Part shown: piece by piece, positions 42,108-49,954 of the stretch
Layout of the letters: the number at the start of each line of letters is the position of its first letter
Position numbering within the stretch: position 1 is the stretch's first letter
From: Pseudomonas fluorescens
GTDB lineage: Bacteria; Pseudomonadota; Gammaproteobacteria; Pseudomonadales; Pseudomonadaceae
Reading direction: 5' to 3'
Assembly (NCBI RefSeq): GCF_004683905.1
Contig: NZ_CP038438.1
Location: forward strand, 1,612,001 to 1,676,000
Length of the DNA: 64,000 bases
Translations under genes and position numbers: made by a program
Notes under the pieces: model-generated
Databases searched by the model: none
What the model was told of the DNA's origin: nothing
The model's input: the letters and a program-made list of their open reading frames with translations, nothing else

Positions 42108-43601
42108 TCAGGTGAATCGCAACACGTTGATTTCCTGATGCCCGGACTCATGCGTGCCCCGCCAGTGCGGCCCGTCACGGGACACCTGGTAGAACAGATT
42201 CAGTGCACCGTTCTCCAGCACCCGCAGATTTTTTCCCGGCACGTACAAGGTCACGAGATGATTTTCCACGTCCTCCGGGCTGACGATGTGCCGAGCCTCA
42301 TACAAGTAGGGAATGCCATTGGCCTTGGTGCCCAGCCAGGCCATGTTGACGATATCGTCCGTGGTCATGCCCGGGTACTGAATGTTCACGGTGGCCGATG
42401 TGATATCGGCGCTCACCGTATTGCCCGCGGCTTCGCTTAGGACCGGCGCGGGGATCCGGCCTTCCACGCTGGCGAGTTCGTGCCTGGAGGGGAGCGCAGA
42501 GCCGTCGTCCTTTTTGTAGCGCACATACGATACGTCTGCGGTTCCCATGGCAATCGCCCGGACCTGCGCATTCGGAATCTGAAATATGAGGATGCTGGGG
42601 AAGCTTTCCACCCTCTGGGATTGTCGGTTGGGCAACGGAGCACCGGTGGGTGGTGTGCCTACCCAGGTCATGGTGACGGTGTCACCCAACTCGAAATCGC
42701 TGGTGGAGGCGCGAACATGCACGTTGACATCGCGATTGTTCAATTTATCGAGATCAATGATGCCGTTGACTGACTCCTGGATGATCGGCTCATCCAGCTG
42801 CCGGATTCCGGACATGACTTTGACTGTGGTCCTCAGCGACCACTTCTCGGAATGGTTGAATACCTCGTCATGGATCCCGTAATGCACCACCTGCGCGTTG
42901 CCGTCGCCACCGGCCACAATATCGTCCTGGTGTGCGGTGATCTCGATAGGTGCCGTGCCGGCTGCCTCATCGGCGCTGACGGTATGAGGTGGCAAGAAGG
43001 CATTGCCCCATTGCACCTGGATAACGTCGCGCACGGCGATGTTCGGGTAGGGAGGAATAACCATCGGCACACCCTTGGCTGCCCAATCCGCATCCACGCC
43101 GTTAACGATGACGTCGCGCGGCAGCTGCACGATGTGCAATTTTGCATGTCCGGGCAAATGGGGGTCATCGTCTTTGCCGCCCGGCAGATCCAGCTTCACC
43201 AGTATTCGCAAGGGCGTGGCGGGCTCGTCGGGGCTGGTGCTGCCTGCGCGGGTCAGTACGTAGTAGACCTCGTCGACCCAGCCGGGAAGGATGTTCGTCA
43301 CAGGCAGGAAGAAAAACACCGGTTGGTTGCTGCCGTCTTCGTCATCCTGCAGAACCCGGGTAAAGATCTTGTGGTTCTTGCCCCAATAGATATCGAGCGT
43401 GTCACCTTTGCGCATGGGTTCGGCGTAGGCATCGACGGCGCAGAACAAACCATTGGGATACCGGTAGTAGGTTTTGCAGTTGATACCGCCGTCCCCATCG
43501 ACGATCGGCTCTATCATGGCCGAAATCCGCAAGGGACGTAGTTTCAGCCCCGGAACTTCAGTCTGCAAGCGTGGAAACAGGAAGGAGTGAAAGTGCGTCA
43601 T
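42108..43601 (-). CDS. short paralogue of the 1326-residue modular protein (497 aa)
   Basis: The 497-residue protein aligns with residues about 40-540 of the large protein at 30925: GGKDDDPHLPGHAKLHIVQL matches GGKDENGSAPGHSELNMYID, PYPNIAVRDVIQVQWGNAFL matches PYPNMAVGDHCKLTWGGWFL, and IIDLDKLNN matches VVDMDKLGD. It ends after those modules and has neither the Ig-like repeats nor the C-terminal tip. There is no signal peptide. GAGG lies about 9 bases before the ATG, and the shared 20-bp motif sits 78 bases upstream. It points towards the autotransporter gene. It may be a shorter functional version or a truncated copy; the intact start, frame and promoter motif argue for function. Confidence 0.7.
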   Translation of the reverse strand: MTHFHSFLFPRLQTEVPGLKLRPLRISAMIEPIVDGDGGINCKTYYRYPNGLFCAVDAYAEPMRKGDTLDIYWGKNHKIFTRVLQDDEDGSNQPVFFFLPVTNILPGWVDEVYYVLTRAGSTSPDEPATPLRILVKLDLPGGKDDDPHLPGHAKLHIVQLPRDVIVNGVDADWAAKGVPMVIPPYPNIAVRDVIQVQWGNAFLPPHTVSADEAAGTAPIEITAHQDDIVAGGDGNAQVVHYGIHDEVFNHSEKWSLRTTVKVMSGIRQLDEPIIQESVNGIIDLDKLNNRDVNVHVRASTSDFELGDTVTMTWVGTPPTGAPLPNRQSQRVESFPSILIFQIPNAQVRAIAMGTADVSYVRYKKDDGSALPSRHELASVEGRIPAPVLSEAAGNTVSADITSATVNIQYPGMTTDDIVNMAWLGTKANGIPYLYEARHIVSPEDVENHLVTLYVPGKNLRVLENGALNLFYQVSRDGPHWRGTHESGHQEINVLRFT

Positions 43602-43679
43602 GACGAAAAACCTCGGCGAAGGACAGGTGGCTCTGCGAGGAAGGCGTTGATTAATTGGGCCTGATGTGGCGAGTATTGC

Positions 43680-43699
43680 CTACTGTCAGAAATAACAGG
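43680..43699 (-). promoter_or_regulatory. shared upstream motif, copy 3
   Basis: On the minus strand this reads CCTGTTATTTCTGACAGTAG, 78 bases before the start of the 497-residue protein gene, differing from copy 1 by a single base. Confidence 0.65.
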
Positions 43700-43824
43700 T
43701 AAGAGGTTTTTTCCGACGAGCGGTCAGTGGCAGGGCACTTGGATAACTGGCTCGAAACACACGAAACAGACAGCTTGAGGCGCTGTATCGGGAGTAAATG
43801 CAGATGTAGCGGGGGCGGCGGTAT

Positions 43825-44220
43825 TCAGGATTTATCCAAAGTCTTTTGCCGAAGGATGTACACCGTCACCAACACCGCGCTGGTCAACATGAACCCCCGT
43901 GCCCACGGCAGCGGCACCAGGTAGCACGAGAACAGAATGCTCGCCCACATCAGCCCGATCGCGTAGACCTTGCCCTTGAGCGGAATGCCGTTGCCGTCGA
44001 GGTAGTCGCGGATCCATGGCCCGAGCTTCGGGTGCTCGACCAGCCATTGATAGAAACGCGGAGAGCTGCGCGCGAAGCAGGCTGCGGCGAGCAGCAGGAA
44101 AGGGGTGGTGGGCAGAACCGGCAGGAAAATCCCGATCACCCCCAATGCCACGCTGAGCCAGCCGACGGCCAGCAGGAAGTAGCGCAACATCAGGGAGCGG
44201 TTGCCTATGGGGTTGTCCAT
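43825..44220 (-). CDS. ybaN: YbaN-family (DUF454) inner membrane protein
   Basis: The 131-residue membrane protein matches the YbaN/DUF454 family: LAVGWLSVALGVIGIFLPVL, LPTTPFLLLAAACFARSSPR and HPKLGPWIRDYLDGNGIPLK are its signature stretches. There are about four transmembrane segments. Its function is not established. The start at 44220 is followed by a second possible start (MLRYF) ten codons later. It lies 10 bases behind the YgfB gene on the same strand and is probably co-transcribed with it. The gene marks the return to conserved backbone after the paralogue cluster. Confidence 0.86.
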   Translation of the reverse strand: MDNPIGNRSLMLRYFLLAVGWLSVALGVIGIFLPVLPTTPFLLLAAACFARSSPRFYQWLVEHPKLGPWIRDYLDGNGIPLKGKVYAIGLMWASILFSCYLVPLPWARGFMLTSAVLVTVYILRQKTLDKS

Positions 44221-44230
44221 AGGCCGGATC

Positions 44231-44818
44231 TTAGTGGTGACGTGGCTTGAGGATCGCCGGTTTTTCGTCTGGCGCCTGGCACAGCAGGTACAGCGCGGTC
44301 AGGGCTTCCGGGATCTGCACGATCATGTCGTCCATCAGGTTGGCGTCCTTGGCGATGTCTTCGAACTCTGGCTGCTCGTCGAACAAGCCCGAACCGACCA
44401 TGATCGGCAGGAGCATTTCGCTGACTTCTTCTTCAGCGGTTTCGAACCAGGCCGCTTCACGCAGGAATACGCCTTCCATGAAGCCGATGCACCAGCCGCG
44501 CAGTTCAGAGTCGTCCGGCTCGTCGCCCAGGTCCAGGTCGCACGGCAGTTCGAATTCTTCGTCGGACGCCAGTTGACGGGCGATGTGTGCCTTGAGACCA
44601 ATCAGGGTGGCTTCGATTTCTTCGCGCTGGGCTTCGCTGCTGTAATGCGGCTCTTCGGCGAACAGGGCGTCGATCCACTCACGCTCCGGTACGTCTTCTG
44701 CACAGATTGACAGGGCGGTCAGGTAACCGTGGGCGGCCACGTAATCCAGCGCCTCTTCGTGCAGCTCGTCGGCGTCGAGAAAGACTTGCAGGCGGGTTAG
44801 TTGCTCAGCGAAGGACAT
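44231..44818 (-). CDS. YecA/YgfB-family UPF0149 protein
   Basis: The 195-residue acidic, helical protein belongs to the UPF0149 family. Signature parts are LDADELHEEALDYVAAHGYL near the start, a LRGWCIGFMEGV stretch (about residue 105) and a C-terminal LTALYLLC helix. There is no C-terminal SEC-A zinc motif, so it is the YgfB-like rather than the full YecA type. The ATG at 44818 has AAGG about 10 bases upstream; a longer frame back to 44905 has no ribosome site. It is followed by ybaN after 10 bases. The molecular role of the family is poorly defined. Confidence 0.82.
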   Translation of the reverse strand: MSFAEQLTRLQVFLDADELHEEALDYVAAHGYLTALSICAEDVPEREWIDALFAEEPHYSSEAQREEIEATLIGLKAHIARQLASDEEFELPCDLDLGDEPDDSELRGWCIGFMEGVFLREAAWFETAEEEVSEMLLPIMVGSGLFDEQPEFEDIAKDANLMDDMIVQIPEALTALYLLCQAPDEKPAILKPRHH

Positions 44819-44926
44819 TACGGGGCTACCTTGGGGGAATAAACAATGCGGGAATTCTAGGCCTTCTTGAGCGCTCAAGCCAGCCGCACGGCAGATTTGC
44901 CGCAATTACAGGCAACACGAATATCC

Positions 44927-45017
44927 CTGTGGGAGCGGGCTTGCTCGCGAATACGGCGTATCAGACACTTTTGCATCGACCGGCACGCCGCCTTCGCGAG
45001 CAAGCCCGCTCCCACAG
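44927..45017. repeat. REPIN, family A
   Basis: ctgtgggagcgggcttgctc (44927) and its reverse complement ending at 45017 enclose a 35-base centre between the YgfB and recQ genes. Confidence 0.85.
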
Positions 45018-45080
45018 GGTTTTCGTGTTGGCGGCTAGCGGAGTCTTATCAGCGGCACCCTGTGCCGGGGAACGCTCGGG

Positions 45081-45086
45081 TATACT
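45081..45086 (+). promoter_or_regulatory. probable -10 element of recQ
   Basis: TATACT followed by GCCGC, about 130 bases before the recQ start. No convincing -35 box. Confidence 0.35.
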
Positions 45087-45214
45087 GCCGCGTTTTGCGC
45101 TCCCTGCTCGTATTGCGGCTGTCATTGCAATGCGCTCTTACGTTTTGTTTAAGCAGCTGTGGCTGTCCTGAACCAGCCTGTGCAGGGATGTTTCGGTAGA
45201 TTTTTGGAGTTTTT

Positions 45215-47344
45215 ATGCTCGAACAGGCTCAACGCGTCCTCAAGGACATCTTCGGCTACGACAGTTTCCGTGGCCGTCAGGGTGCAATCATTGAGCGCGT
45301 GGCCAGCGGCGGTGATGCGCTGGTGCTGATGCCTACCGGTGGCGGCAAGTCCTTGTGCTTCCAGGTCCCGGCGTTGCTGCGCGAAGGCCTGGCGGTGGTG
45401 GTGTCGCCGTTGATCGCGCTGATGGACGATCAGGTCGCCACCCTCGAAGAGCTGGGCGTGGCCGCTGCGGCGCTGAACTCCACGTTGAGCGCCGAACAGC
45501 AGCGCGATCTGGCGGCGCGGATCAAACGCGGTGAAGTGAAGATGCTCTATCTGGCGCCCGAGCGTCTGGTGCAGCCGCGCATGCTGTCGTTCCTGCAAGG
45601 CTTGAACATCGCCCTGTTCGCCATCGACGAAGCGCACTGCGTGTCGCAATGGGGCCATGATTTCCGCCCGGAATACCTGCAACTGGGCCAGTTGGCGGAA
45701 ATGTTCCCCGACGTACCGCGCATCGCCCTGACTGCCACCGCCGACAAGCGTACCCGCGAAGAAATCGTCACCCGCCTGCACTTGCAGAACGCCGAGCGTT
45801 TCCTGTCGAGCTTCGACCGCCCGAACATCTTCTACCGCATCGTGCCCAAGGAGCAGCCGCGCAAGCAGTTGCTGGCGTTCCTTGCCGAACGCCGCAGCGA
45901 TGCCGGCATCGTCTATTGCCTGTCGCGCAAGAAGGTCGAGGAAGTTGCCGCGTTCCTCAGCGAGCAGGGCTTCCCGGCGCTGCCGTATCACGCCGGTCTG
46001 CCCAATGATCTGCGCGCCTACCACCAGAAACGCTTCCTCAACGAGGAAGGCCTGATCATGGTCGCCACCGTGGCGTTCGGCATGGGCATCGACAAGCCCA
46101 ACGTGCGTTTCGTCGCGCACCTCGATCTGCCGAAATCCCTGGAAGCCTATTACCAGGAAACCGGGCGCGGCGGCCGTGATGGCCTGCCGGCGGATGCGTG
46201 GATGGCTTACGGTCTGCAAGACGTGGTGATGCTCAAGCAGATGCTGCAGAACTCCGAGGGCGACGAGCGCCACAAGCGTCTGGAGCAGCACAAACTCGAC
46301 GCGATGCTCTCGCTCTGCGAAGAAACCCGCTGCCGCCGCCAGACCCTGCTGGCGTACTTCGACGAAGACATGCCCGAGCCGTGCGGCCACTGCGACAACT
46401 GCGTCGATGGCGTGCAGACCTGGGACGCCACCGAGCCGGCGCGCCAGGCACTGTCGGCGATCTATCGCACCGGCCAGCGCTATGGTGTCGGCCATCTGGT
46501 GGACGTGTTGCTAGGCAAGGACAACGAAAAGGTCCGCAGTTTCGGTCATCAGCACCTGTCGGTGTACGGCGTCGGCAAGGCGCTGAGCGAGAGCGAATGG
46601 CGCTCGTTGTTCCGGCAACTGGTGGCGCGTGGTCTGGCCGACGTCGATCATGAAGGCTACGGTGGCCTGCGCCTGAGCGATACCTGCCGGCCATTGCTCA
46701 AGGGCGAAGTGAGCCTGGAGCTGCGCCGCGACCTCAAGCCGCAAGTCACCGCCAAGACCGCCAGCAAGAGTCCGGCCAGTCAGCTGGTGCGTGGCGAAGA
46801 GCGCGAACAGTGGGAAGCCTTGCGTGCACTGCGGCGCAAACTCGCCGAAGAGCATGGCGTGCCACCGTACGTCATCTTCCCCGATTCGACCCTGCTGGAA
46901 ATGCTCCGCAGCCAGCCGACCTCGCTGGCCGACATGGCGCGGGTCAGCGGTGTTGGTGCGCGCAAGCTGGAACGTTACGGCGAAGCCTTCCTGGAAGTGC
47001 TCGGCGGCGAGGCCGAGGCGCCGAAAGTGGTGGCCGATGTGCGTCACGAACTGATCACCCTTGCCCGCGCCGGCATGACCCCGATGCAGATCGCCGGGCA
47101 GTTGCAGTGCTCGGAAAAGAACGTCTACACGATGCTCGCCGAGGCCATTGGCAAACAGCAGTTGTCGCTGGAGCAGGCGCTCGATTTGCCTGAAGAACTG
47201 ATGGGCGAAGTGCAAGACGCGTTCCTCGACGGCGAGGGCGAGTTGCCGTCGGTCGCCGAGGTGGCCGAGCTGTTCGCCGGTCGGGTTCCGGAAGGTGTTC
47301 TTTACTGCGTAAGGGCTGCGCTGCAATCGGAATTCGAAATGTAA
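45215..47344 (+). CDS. recQ: ATP-dependent DNA helicase RecQ
   Basis: The 709-residue helicase has all RecQ parts in order. Walker A TGGGKS is at residues 41-46 and DEAH at 138-141. The aromatic-rich loop [11 protein letters not shown] follows, then helicase motif VI ([10 protein letters not shown]). The zinc cluster CEETRCRRQ / CGHCDNC (about 370-400), the RQC winged helix (about 410-510), and an HRDC domain (about 530-600, [20 protein letters not shown]) come next. The last 90 residues form an extra helix-turn-helix-like domain ([20 protein letters not shown]), found in the longer Pseudomonas-type proteins. It unwinds DNA 3' to 5' in recombination and fork repair. It is followed after 133 bases by a MarR regulator gene. 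Confidence 0.95.
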   Translation: MLEQAQRVLKDIFGYDSFRGRQGAIIERVASGGDALVLMPTGGGKSLCFQVPALLREGLAVVVSPLIALMDDQVATLEELGVAAAALNSTLSAEQQRDLAARIKRGEVKMLYLAPERLVQPRMLSFLQGLNIALFAIDEAHCVSQWGHDFRPEYLQLGQLAEMFPDVPRIALTATADKRTREEIVTRLHLQNAERFLSSFDRPNIFYRIVPKEQPRKQLLAFLAERRSDAGIVYCLSRKKVEEVAAFLSEQGFPALPYHAGLPNDLRAYHQKRFLNEEGLIMVATVAFGMGIDKPNVRFVAHLDLPKSLEAYYQETGRGGRDGLPADAWMAYGLQDVVMLKQMLQNSEGDERHKRLEQHKLDAMLSLCEETRCRRQTLLAYFDEDMPEPCGHCDNCVDGVQTWDATEPARQALSAIYRTGQRYGVGHLVDVLLGKDNEKVRSFGHQHLSVYGVGKALSESEWRSLFRQLVARGLADVDHEGYGGLRLSDTCRPLLKGEVSLELRRDLKPQVTAKTASKSPASQLVRGEEREQWEALRALRRKLAEEHGVPPYVIFPDSTLLEMLRSQPTSLADMARVSGVGARKLERYGEAFLEVLGGEAEAPKVVADVRHELITLARAGMTPMQIAGQLQCSEKNVYTMLAEAIGKQQLSLEQALDLPEELMGEVQDAFLDGEGELPSVAEVAELFAGRVPEGVLYCVRAALQSEFEM

Positions 47345-47477
47345 GAGGGCGATTGCGCCAACCGTCAGGCAGTTGTAACGATTCAGTACAGGTCGGCTCT
47401 TGCCTATAGCCAAATGTCATGCTTAGCTGACTAATAATTAGTTTTTCTCTATTTGTCAGTCTACTCATGAGTGTTTT

Positions 47478-47912
47478 ATGCCGTTAACCGATCAACACCG
47501 CTTTGGCATGCAATTGGCCCAGATGTCCCGAGGCTGGCGTGCCGAACTGGATCGCCGACTGGCCGGTCTGGGTTTGTCCCAGGCGCGCTGGCTGGTGCTG
47601 CTGCATCTGGCGCGTTTCGAAGACGCGCCGACCCAACGCGAGCTGGCGCAAAGCGTCGGTGTCGAAGGGCCGACCCTCGCGCGCTTGCTCGACAGCCTGG
47701 AAAGCCAGGGCCTGGTGCAACGTCAGTCGGTGATGGAAGACCGCCGGGCGAAAAAAATCGTGCTCTGCGCTCCGGCGCTGCCGCTGATCGAACAAATCGA
47801 AACCATTGCCACGCAGCTGCGTCACGAATTGTTCGAAGGCGTCGACGAGGCGGATCTTAAGGTGTGCATGCGCGTTCACGGGCACATTCTGGGCAACCTG
47901 GAAAAATCTTGA
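47478..47912 (+). CDS. MarR family transcriptional regulator
   Basis: This 144-residue protein has the MarR winged helix fold. The N-terminal dimer helix is followed by GLSQARWLVLLHLARFEDAP, the recognition helix region TQRELAQSVGVEGPTLARLL and the wing SVMEDRRAKKIVLC (the conserved D-R-R-A-K-x wing). It would bind DNA as a dimer. Targets are unknown; a FimV-like gene follows on the same strand and the order recQ - MarR - FimV-like - plpD matches P. aeruginosa. The A+T-rich 80 bases upstream probably contain its own promoter and operator. Confidence 0.86.
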   Translation: MPLTDQHRFGMQLAQMSRGWRAELDRRLAGLGLSQARWLVLLHLARFEDAPTQRELAQSVGVEGPTLARLLDSLESQGLVQRQSVMEDRRAKKIVLCAPALPLIEQIETIATQLRHELFEGVDEADLKVCMRVHGHILGNLEKS

Positions 47913-48039
47913 GGCATAAACCGCGCGCCGTTTTTTGAGGGATCGCGCAGAGCAGACTATAAGAACTACTGGGCAATATCGTGTTCGTACCGGATGTGCG
48001 AACGCATAGAAACCGGTTTTGCTTATTTAAGGGATGCTC

Positions 48040-49812
48040 ATGCTCGCAAGTCGGCACGTTGTACTGCGCGGTGGCGCCAGATGGCTGCTGGTCGCTGGTG
48101 TATTCAGCTATTCGACCTGGTCGATGGCGCTGGGGTTGGGGGACATTACCGTCCACTCAGCCCTCAATCAGCCGCTCAAGGCCGACATCGCCCTGGTGGA
48201 TGCCGCGGGCCTCAGTGCCAGCGACCTCTCGGCCAGCTTGGCCACCGCGGATGAATTCGCCCGGGCCGGGGTTGAGCGGGTGTTCTTCCTCAATGACCTC
48301 AAGTTCACCCCGATCCTGCATGGCAATCGCCAGATGATCCGGGTGACCTCGCGCAAACCGGTCAATGAACCCTTTCTGAATTTTCTGGTGCAGCTCAATC
48401 AGCCCAATGGCCGCCTGCTGCGCGAGTACACGCTGCTGATCGATCCACCCGGATCGCCGAGTATCTTGCCGGCCACCGACGAGCCCGATCCACGTCCGCA
48501 ATCTTCTGAATTTCCCACCGTCGAACCTGCCACGGCGGCGCCTCAGGCTGCTCAGGGCAAGCGCGACGCCGCCCCTTCAGCGCCACCCCCTCCGGCGACG
48601 GCGGCGCCAGCCAACGATGCCGTGGCCGAGCAATTGGCGGCCAGCGCGTTACTCAATCAGCAGCTGCAAAAGACCGTCGAGGAACTCAACACAAAACTGC
48701 AGGCGCAGGATATCCAGCTAGCCGACGGCAAAAAGCAGATCAGTGATCTGCAAACGCGTTTGAGCGAACTGCAACAGCCGCCGGCACCGGCCCTCACGCC
48801 GCCAACTCCCGCGCCAGTCACCACTGCGCCTGAAGCTGCCGACGATGGTCTCAACTGGCCGCTGCTCGGTGGCTTGCTGATGCTGCTGGGATTATTGGGT
48901 GCCGGGCTGTTCGTACGACGTCGGCGGCAACTGGTGGAGGGCGCGGCGCCACTGGCAGCTCTGCCGGCAGATCGGCAAACAGATCCTGAAGACCCGCCAA
49001 CCACTCAATCGGCGAGCATCCGCGCAGCCACCGAACACCGTGAAGAACCGGCGGCCGGCGATGTGCTGGAGGCGGTGGGGATCTATCTGGCTTATGGTCG
49101 TTTGAGTGAGGCGGTCGGGTTGTTGCGCAATGCCATGGACAAGGAGCCCGAGCGCACCGAATTGGGTGTGCAATTGCTCGAAGTGCTGGGGCGGCAGGGC
49201 GACAGCGCTGCTTATGAACAACAGGAACACCGCCTGCGTGATGCCGGGGTGGATCCTCAGCAACTGGCTGCGATCCGAGAGCGGCATTCAAAATTGACCG
49301 GCGCTGCGCCGATAACCCCGGTGCTGCCAATTGCCGCCGCCGCAGCGGTGGCGCCTGCGCCACCGGCGGCCGAGGATGATTTCGAGTTGAATCTGGGTGA
49401 GCTGTCGATGGCGTCCAGTTGGGATCTTGAAGACAGTCGTTCGACACCTGAGCAGCCCGTAGAGCGGACTGCATCGAACTCCGGCCTGGAAATCCTGCCA
49501 GCGGACTTCGAGTTACCCGAAACCGGGGCCAGCGAAGAGGCGGAGCTGGAGTGGATCCCCGAACCGGACGCGCAGCCGCTGGACGATGACTTTCTTAACG
49601 AATTCGGCGACCCGGGCGAGTTGCTGGCGCTGGAGCCGCTGGATCTAGCGGCGACTGAGCCGGAACACGGCTCGGAGAAACTCGAACAGGCACAGACCTG
49701 CATTGATGATGGGGATATCGACAGCGCGATTGCCTTGCTCAATGAGTTGCTCAAGGAAGGGGATGAACCCCTCAGGCAAACGGCACGGACGTTACTCGCG
49801 GGTATTCGCTGA
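48040..49812 (+). CDS. FimV/HubP-like protein
   Basis: The 590-residue protein starts with a long hydrophobic export segment (about residues 10-32), then a FimV N-terminal domain (about 33-135) with LGDITVHSALNQPLKADIAL. A Pro/Ala linker and a coiled coil (QLQKTVEELNTKLQAQDI) follow. One transmembrane helix at about 272-292 (LLGGLLMLLGLLGAGLFV) comes next. Then there is an acidic cytoplasmic part and the FimV C-terminal TPR-like helix pair (LEQAQTCIDDGDIDSAIALL). No LysM domain is evident. FimV proteins organise the cell pole and type IV pili; this shorter paralogue has no assigned role. The ATG at 48040 has aaggg six bases upstream; an ATG at 48034 abuts it. The neighbouring plpD gene is convergent. 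Confidence 0.78.
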   Translation: MLASRHVVLRGGARWLLVAGVFSYSTWSMALGLGDITVHSALNQPLKADIALVDAAGLSASDLSASLATADEFARAGVERVFFLNDLKFTPILHGNRQMIRVTSRKPVNEPFLNFLVQLNQPNGRLLREYTLLIDPPGSPSILPATDEPDPRPQSSEFPTVEPATAAPQAAQGKRDAAPSAPPPPATAAPANDAVAEQLAASALLNQQLQKTVEELNTKLQAQDIQLADGKKQISDLQTRLSELQQPPAPALTPPTPAPVTTAPEAADDGLNWPLLGGLLMLLGLLGAGLFVRRRRQLVEGAAPLAALPADRQTDPEDPPTTQSASIRAATEHREEPAAGDVLEAVGIYLAYGRLSEAVGLLRNAMDKEPERTELGVQLLEVLGRQGDSAAYEQQEHRLRDAGVDPQQLAAIRERHSKLTGAAPITPVLPIAAAAAVAPAPPAAEDDFELNLGELSMASSWDLEDSRSTPEQPVERTASNSGLEILPADFELPETGASEEAELEWIPEPDAQPLDDDFLNEFGDPGELLALEPLDLAATEPEHGSEKLEQAQTCIDDGDIDSAIALLNELLKEGDEPLRQTARTLLAGIR

Positions 49813-49850
49813 TGGTTGAGTCACCGGAATTGTGCGGTGACCGGACTATC

Positions 49851-49924
49851 GCCTTCGCGAGCAAGCCCGCTCCCACAGTTGGAATGCGTTCCAGTGTGGG
49901 AGCGGGCTTGCTCGCGAAGGCGGC
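49851..49924. repeat. REPIN, family A
   Basis: cttcgcgagcaagcccgctc and its reverse complement, about 20 bases apart, lie between the convergent FimV-like and plpD genes and may serve as terminator for both. Confidence 0.85.
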
Positions 49925-49954
49925 CTGGCAGGCAATATAGATCCACCTGAATGA

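Larger units (their letters stand above)
44819..45214. other. intergenic region upstream of recQ
   Basis: It holds a REPIN (44927-45017), the likely recQ -10 box at 45081-45086, and a leader of about 120 bases. No gene was seen. Confidence 0.5.
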
